Assembly (NCBI GenBank): GCA_039029915.1
Contig: JBCCFD010000301.1
Span: 1 to 9,897, forward strand
Length of the DNA stretch: 9,897 nucleotides
Direction: 5' to 3'
Origin: QQUD01 sp039029915
GTDB lineage: Bacteria > Chloroflexota > Anaerolineae > Promineifilales > Promineifilaceae
In this document: piece by piece, positions 6,813 through 9,897 of the stretch
How the letters are laid out: the number at the start of each line of letters is the position of its first letter
Position numbering within the stretch: position 1 is the stretch's first letter
Position numbers and translations under genes: made by a program
The notes under the pieces: model-generated
Told to the model about the DNA's origin: nothing
What the model saw: only the letters and a program-made list of their open reading frames with translations
The model's database searches: none

Positions 6813-9098
6813 ATGAAATTTAAGCTATTGTCCGGTGGCGTGATCGGACTTGCTCTCGCCATTTTGTTTGTATCCTCATTTACTGCACCTGCCTCTGGTT
6901 ATTATGAGCCAATTATTGAAGAACTAACCTTCTCAGGGGAAGATTTCACATCTGGAGAGGGTTATGATTTTGCCGTCTCAACCGCTGGGTTGATGATGGC
7001 GGATGATGCCTTTACAACAATTTACACATCCCCTATCATTGAAGCCCCCCTCTCATTCAACGTGGTAATCCCCCAATGGACAGCAGATATGCCTGACGGA
7101 AGCAGCATGGATGTACAAATGCGCTCAAAAACGGCGAACGGCAGCTGGAGCGAGTGGAAGCATTCCCACACGCACGGCGATTGGACACTGGAGAGTGACA
7201 CATTCGAGATTGGTGAACTGGTTATTGTTCCCTTAGCTGACGACCGTCACACCCACGTCCAGTTTAGTATCAGCATGAGCCGCTACAACAGCCTTACCCA
7301 GCCTGTTGTACAAGAGCTTACCCTTGTCTTTATTGACTCAACGGGTGGGCCTTCGGCTGAAGAAATGCTAGCGCAGCAGGCGATTATTGATGCCGCACAG
7401 GAAGGGCGTGCAAACGATGATAATTATGCGCGCCCCACCGTGATCAGTCGGGAAGTGTGGTGTTTTTATGACGACTGCGACTACACCAATGATTTAGAGT
7501 ATTCACCCGCCACCCACATGGTGGTCCACCATACCGTCTCATCTAATGAATCAGCAAATTGGGCTGCCACCGTTCGCGCCATTTGGTCTTTTCACACCTA
7601 CACCCGCGGCTGGGGAGACATTGGCTACAATTATATGATTGATATGAATGGTGTCATTTACGAAGGGCATATGAATGAAGATTTTGAAACGCTCGACGTG
7701 AAAGGCACCCACGCTTCAGGCGCAAACCTAGGCAGTATGGGCGTTGCATTATTAGGCACCTTTACCGAACCTACTCATGATATCCCTGGCATTGAGCCGC
7801 CAGAACCTATGGTTGATTCTTTAGTAGAGCTGCTTTCTTGGAAAGCCGACCAGCAGGATATTGATGTGTTTGACGCCACCGCCACGCTCCCTGACATCCC
7901 CTGGGGCCTGCCTCACATTATGGGGCACCGCAACGTCTATGGCACAACTGTTTGCCCAGGCGACCAAGCCCACAATTTAATCCCCACCCTTGTGGATCGA
8001 GTTGCGGCAAATATTGGTCTCACCAACAAGTACACCGTTGTTGATGAACGCAGCGCTAATGTTACCTTGAGTGCAGCCGCTTGGGCTGTCGGGCCAGATG
8101 AATGTGGCAATAATATTCATTCTTACTACACTTTATCCACGACCAATTCGAATGCGAGCAATCACTGGGCTGAATGGAATCTTGACGTTCCAACAGAAGG
8201 GTATTACGAGGTAGAAGTTCGCGTGCCGTATTGCTTAACGAATCGAGCAGAAACGAGTGGAGCCAATTATGAAATTACCGACGATATTGGCAGCTATTCG
8301 GTTGTGATTGACCAAAACACAGAGGTTGGCAACTGGATTCGACTGGGCAGCTATTATTTCTCACCTGATGGTCCAAATCACATCTATCTATCCGACTTGA
8401 CAACGACAGATGATAATCTCGGCTTGTGGGTTGATGATCTGCGGTTTAAGGCGATGCCGCCGTCGATAACGGCCGTTTCTCCCACCAATGAATCATGGCA
8501 AAACGATCTCGATGTCAACTTTGAATGGAACAACTCCAACGCCGCTCAAGCGGTTACTACGACTCTACAAATTAGCAGTTCACCAACGTTTACAGAAACA
8601 ATCGTTGATCGCAGTTGGGCAACTGATCCAATCAGTTACACGCACACCTTTAGCGAAGAGTCAGCGTCGCTTTATTGGCGAGTTTCCGCTATCGTGTCCG
8701 GCACCGGGGAGATCGTCACCACGGATACGCTGACCTTTGGCATTGACACAACCGTGCCCACCAGCACCGTGCAGGCCTTTTACGAGTATGCGCCGGGTGC
8801 CTATCGACTCATTTGGAACGGCTCAGATGAGCTTTCTGGCATCCAAGGATATGATGTTTCCTACCGCCCAATCAGCTCAACAAATCCAATCAGCACAACC
8901 AGCTGGACACCTTGGTTAACCGGCACTTTGGAAACGGCCGTCAACTTCATTGCCCCCGAGAGCGAACAAAGCTACGAGTTCCTCATCCTAGCCATCGACA
9001 ATGCCGGCAACCGCCAACCCGAACCCTTAGATTTTCCGAGTACCGATCAGGCAATCGCCATGCCGCATGCTATAATGTTACCTATAATACGTAGGTAA
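6813..9098 (+). CDS. Secreted N-acetylmuramoyl-L-alanine amidase-fold (PGRP/Amidase_2) multidomain protein
   Basis: A 761-residue exported protein. Residues 1-29 are a signal peptide with a likely cut near APA-S (27/28). Residues about 35-175 form a beta-rich domain with FNVVIPQW and WSEW motifs, often seen before such amidases. Residues about 205-400 are the amidase/PGRP domain, with H239 (MVVHHTV), Y272 (DIGYNYMID), H372 (MGHRNV) and C381 (TTVCPGD): the full zinc set His-His-Cys plus the catalytic Tyr of T7-lysozyme-like amidases, so it should be active. Residues about 405-548 look like a golvesin/Xly-type carbohydrate-binding sandwich (HWAEWNLDVPTEGYYEVEVRVP). Residues about 550-645 and 646-745 are fibronectin-III-like. 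The last residues, HAIMLPIIRR, form a short LP-containing hydrophobic tail with terminal arginines. The substrate is presumably peptidoglycan stem peptides in the wall, its own or a competitor's. It is divergent from the glycosyltransferase operon. Two ACGGCCGT sites occur, only in the last third. Confidence 0.88.
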   Translation: MKFKLLSGGVIGLALAILFVSSFTAPASGYYEPIIEELTFSGEDFTSGEGYDFAVSTAGLMMADDAFTTIYTSPIIEAPLSFNVVIPQWTADMPDGSSMDVQMRSKTANGSWSEWKHSHTHGDWTLESDTFEIGELVIVPLADDRHTHVQFSISMSRYNSLTQPVVQELTLVFIDSTGGPSAEEMLAQQAIIDAAQEGRANDDNYARPTVISREVWCFYDDCDYTNDLEYSPATHMVVHHTVSSNESANWAATVRAIWSFHTYTRGWGDIGYNYMIDMNGVIYEGHMNEDFETLDVKGTHASGANLGSMGVALLGTFTEPTHDIPGIEPPEPMVDSLVELLSWKADQQDIDVFDATATLPDIPWGLPHIMGHRNVYGTTVCPGDQAHNLIPTLVDRVAANIGLTNKYTVVDERSANVTLSAAAWAVGPDECGNNIHSYYTLSTTNSNASNHWAEWNLDVPTEGYYEVEVRVPYCLTNRAETSGANYEITDDIGSYSVVIDQNTEVGNWIRLGSYYFSPDGPNHIYLSDLTTTDDNLGLWVDDLRFKAMPPSITAVSPTNESWQNDLDVNFEWNNSNAAQAVTTTLQISSSPTFTETIVDRSWATDPISYTHTFSEESASLYWRVSAIVSGTGEIVTTDTLTFGIDTTVPTSTVQAFYEYAPGAYRLIWNGSDELSGIQGYDVSYRPISSTNPISTTSWTPWLTGTLETAVNFIAPESEQSYEFLILAIDNAGNRQPEPLDFPSTDQAIAMPHAIMLPIIRR

Positions 9099-9210
9099 AT
9101 AAGCTAGAGTGTAGAGTAAACAGAGAGGCATTTTTCCACCTCTGCTTGCAACCAACAGCTTGCAGAAAGCGAGCCGCTACACTCTAGCCTTTAGCTATTC
9201 GGGAGAAAAC
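9099..9210. other. Structured 112-bp intergenic element with three-way-junction potential
   Basis: GCTAGAGTGTAG (9103-9114) pairs perfectly with CTACACTCTAGC (9177-9188); two more A-T pairs extend it past one bulged C. Inside are two hairpins: CAGAG (9121-9125) with CTCTG (9140-9144), and GCTTGCA (9144-9150) with TGC (9161-9163) and AAGC (9167-9170), the last two separated by a 3-nt bulge. Base 9144 is claimed by both. No U tract follows the closing stem, so it is not a normal intrinsic terminator. It could be an RNA leader for the next gene, a small RNA, or a small inverted-repeat element. I recognise no known RNA family. Confidence 0.5.
9201..9205 (+). promoter_or_regulatory. Ribosome binding site for the geranylgeranyl-reductase-family gene
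   Basis: GGGAG five bases before ATG 9211, good spacing. It lies outside the closing stem of the 9103-9188 structure, so the site would be free when that structure is folded. Confidence 0.75.
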
Positions 9211-9897
9211 ATGGCGGAAGTAGAAAAAGTTGACGTGCTTATCATTGGGTCAGGCCCTGCTGGCACGTCGACCGCACTCCATCTAATAAAAAGCAATCCC
9301 AACTGGGCCAAACGCATTGTGATTGTAGACAAAGCGGTGCATCCGCGTGAAAAGCTGTGCGGCGGTGGGATTACCCATTTAGGACAAAACATTTTAGCGG
9401 ATCTCGGCTTGCCTTTTGAGCCAGCCAGCTTTGAAGTCAAGGAAGTCAAGCTCGTCTATCAAGACAAAAGTTACTCTTTTTTAGGCGACCCTGTTTTTCG
9501 CATTATTCGGCGGGATGAGTTTGATCATTGGCTGGTTCAGCAGTGCGAATCATTTGATATTCCCGTCCGGCAGGGTGAAGGTGTCAAAAAAATCATTCGA
9601 CACGACGACTACATGGAAGTGGTCACGGAAAAAGCGACGTTTCATGCCAAAGCAGTAGTGGGGGCTGACGGCTCGCGCAGTTTTGTGCGCCACCATCTTA
9701 AATGGGAAGACGAGGCGCGCGTGGCGCGGCTGATTGAGGTACTCACACCTGAAGACGAGCAAATCCAACCGGTGTTTCAAAGCCAAACGGCCGTTTTTGA
9801 CTTCACCCACATGACCGACGGCCTGCAGGGCTACTACTGGGATTTCCCTAGTTATGTCAACAAGAAAGCGTTTATGAACCGCGGCCTATTTGACAGC
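9211..9897 (+). CDS. Geranylgeranyl reductase family FAD-dependent oxidoreductase, 3' end outside window
   Basis: The first 229 codons of a flavoprotein that runs off the window with no stop. Residues 8-20 form the FAD-binding Rossmann loop (VLIIGSGPAGTST). KLCGGGIT (48-55) is the cysteine/glycine motif typical of geranylgeranyl reductases and digeranylgeranylglycerophospholipid reductases. R100-R101-D-E-F-D then leads to the substrate side, GADGSRSFVR (151-160) is the second FAD motif, and GYYWDFP (207-213) matches the conserved G-Y-x-W-x-F-P. The family reduces double bonds of isoprenoid chains (chlorophyll or menaquinone side chains, polyprenols, archaeal-type lipids) with NAD(P)H, at the membrane surface; halogenases and other relatives share the fold, so the substrate is open. 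ATG 9211 has a good GGGAG site. It lies 112 nt after the amidase on the same strand. One ACGGCCGT site is read as T-A-V. Confidence 0.88.
   Translation, partial: MAEVEKVDVLIIGSGPAGTSTALHLIKSNPNWAKRIVIVDKAVHPREKLCGGGITHLGQNILADLGLPFEPASFEVKEVKLVYQDKSYSFLGDPVFRIIRRDEFDHWLVQQCESFDIPVRQGEGVKKIIRHDDYMEVVTEKATFHAKAVVGADGSRSFVRHHLKWEDEARVARLIEVLTPEDEQIQPVFQSQTAVFDFTHMTDGLQGYYWDFPSYVNKKAFMNRGLFDS

Larger units (their letters stand above)
44..9794. repeat. Dispersed octamer palindrome ACGGCCGT, 14 exact copies
   Basis: Exact copies begin at 44, 194, 687, 1842, 3145, 4093, 4462, 4624, 5319, 5802, 5999, 8469, 8934 and 9787. Eight extend to the 10-bp palindrome AACGGCCGTT and four more are TACGGCCGTT. 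Near matches occur at 1597 (inserted A), 2101 and 3524. Chance expectation for one octamer in this length is about 0.15. All 14 lie in genes, but genes fill about 91% of the window, so that alone means little. Confidence 0.92.

Noticed and set aside
6007..8468. ACGGCCGT-free gap as a sign of recent gene acquisition
   Set aside because: With 14 sites and a mean spacing near 0.7 kb, one gap of 2.5 kb is not surprising; the amidase gene has two sites later on.
9101..9191. tRNA or tRNA-like cloverleaf
   Set aside because: The stem is too long (12 bp), and there is no T-loop GTTCRA motif, no anticodon arm of normal size and no CCA-type end.
9103..9200. Intrinsic terminator after the amidase
   Set aside because: The closing stem is followed by CTTTAGCTATTCGGGAG, no run of T; the only T run is in an inner loop.

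Overview
The window looks like a piece of a bacterial chromosome, most likely from an uncultured Chloroflexota (Anaerolineae/Ardenticatenia/Caldilinea-like). This is inferred, not proven. The hints are a secreted peptidoglycan-amidase-fold protein ending in a short hydrophobic LP-containing tail (MLPIIRR), a WD40 propeller anchored as a lipoprotein by a Thr/Pro linker, large GT-C and GT87 polyprenyl-sugar glycosyltransferases, and a geranylgeranyl-reductase-family flavoprotein. Nothing marks a phage, plasmid or transposase.

Layout. (1) 2-1529, plus strand: the 3' part of a medium-chain dehydrogenase/quinone-oxidoreductase gene, then a complete amidinotransferase-fold (arginine deiminase/DDAH-like) enzyme. 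(2) 6220-1542, minus strand: a likely operon for the cell envelope, read GT87 glycosyltransferase, GT-C glycosyltransferase, WD40 lipoprotein. The lipoprotein gene is split by an apparent single missing base in a C run (2539-2542). (3) 6221-6812: a 0.6-kb divergent intergenic region with a 2 x 112-bp tandem repeat built from four 49-nt stem-loop elements in alternating orientation. (4) 6813-9098, plus strand: a secreted multi-domain amidase. (5) 9099-9210: a short intergenic stretch able to fold into a three-way junction closed by a 12-bp stem. (6) 9211-9897: the 5' part of a geranylgeranyl-reductase-family gene, cut by the window end.

Functional picture. The minus-strand operon and the divergent amidase all act at the membrane or outside it, so the middle of the window reads as a cell-envelope/surface-glycan locus sharing one repeat-bearing regulatory region. 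The flanking oxidoreductase, amidinohydrolase and isoprenoid reductase have no clear tie to it, except that saturated polyprenyl lipids could serve as carriers for GT-C/GT87 enzymes.

The strongest non-genic signals are two. The perfect palindrome ACGGCCGT occurs 14 times, against about 0.15 expected by chance, nearly always read in frame as Thr-Ala-Val; this resembles the HIP1 phenomenon of cyanobacteria but with a different sequence. The second is the alternating stem-loop array at 6313-6536, with a possible diverged fifth member at 4908-4956.
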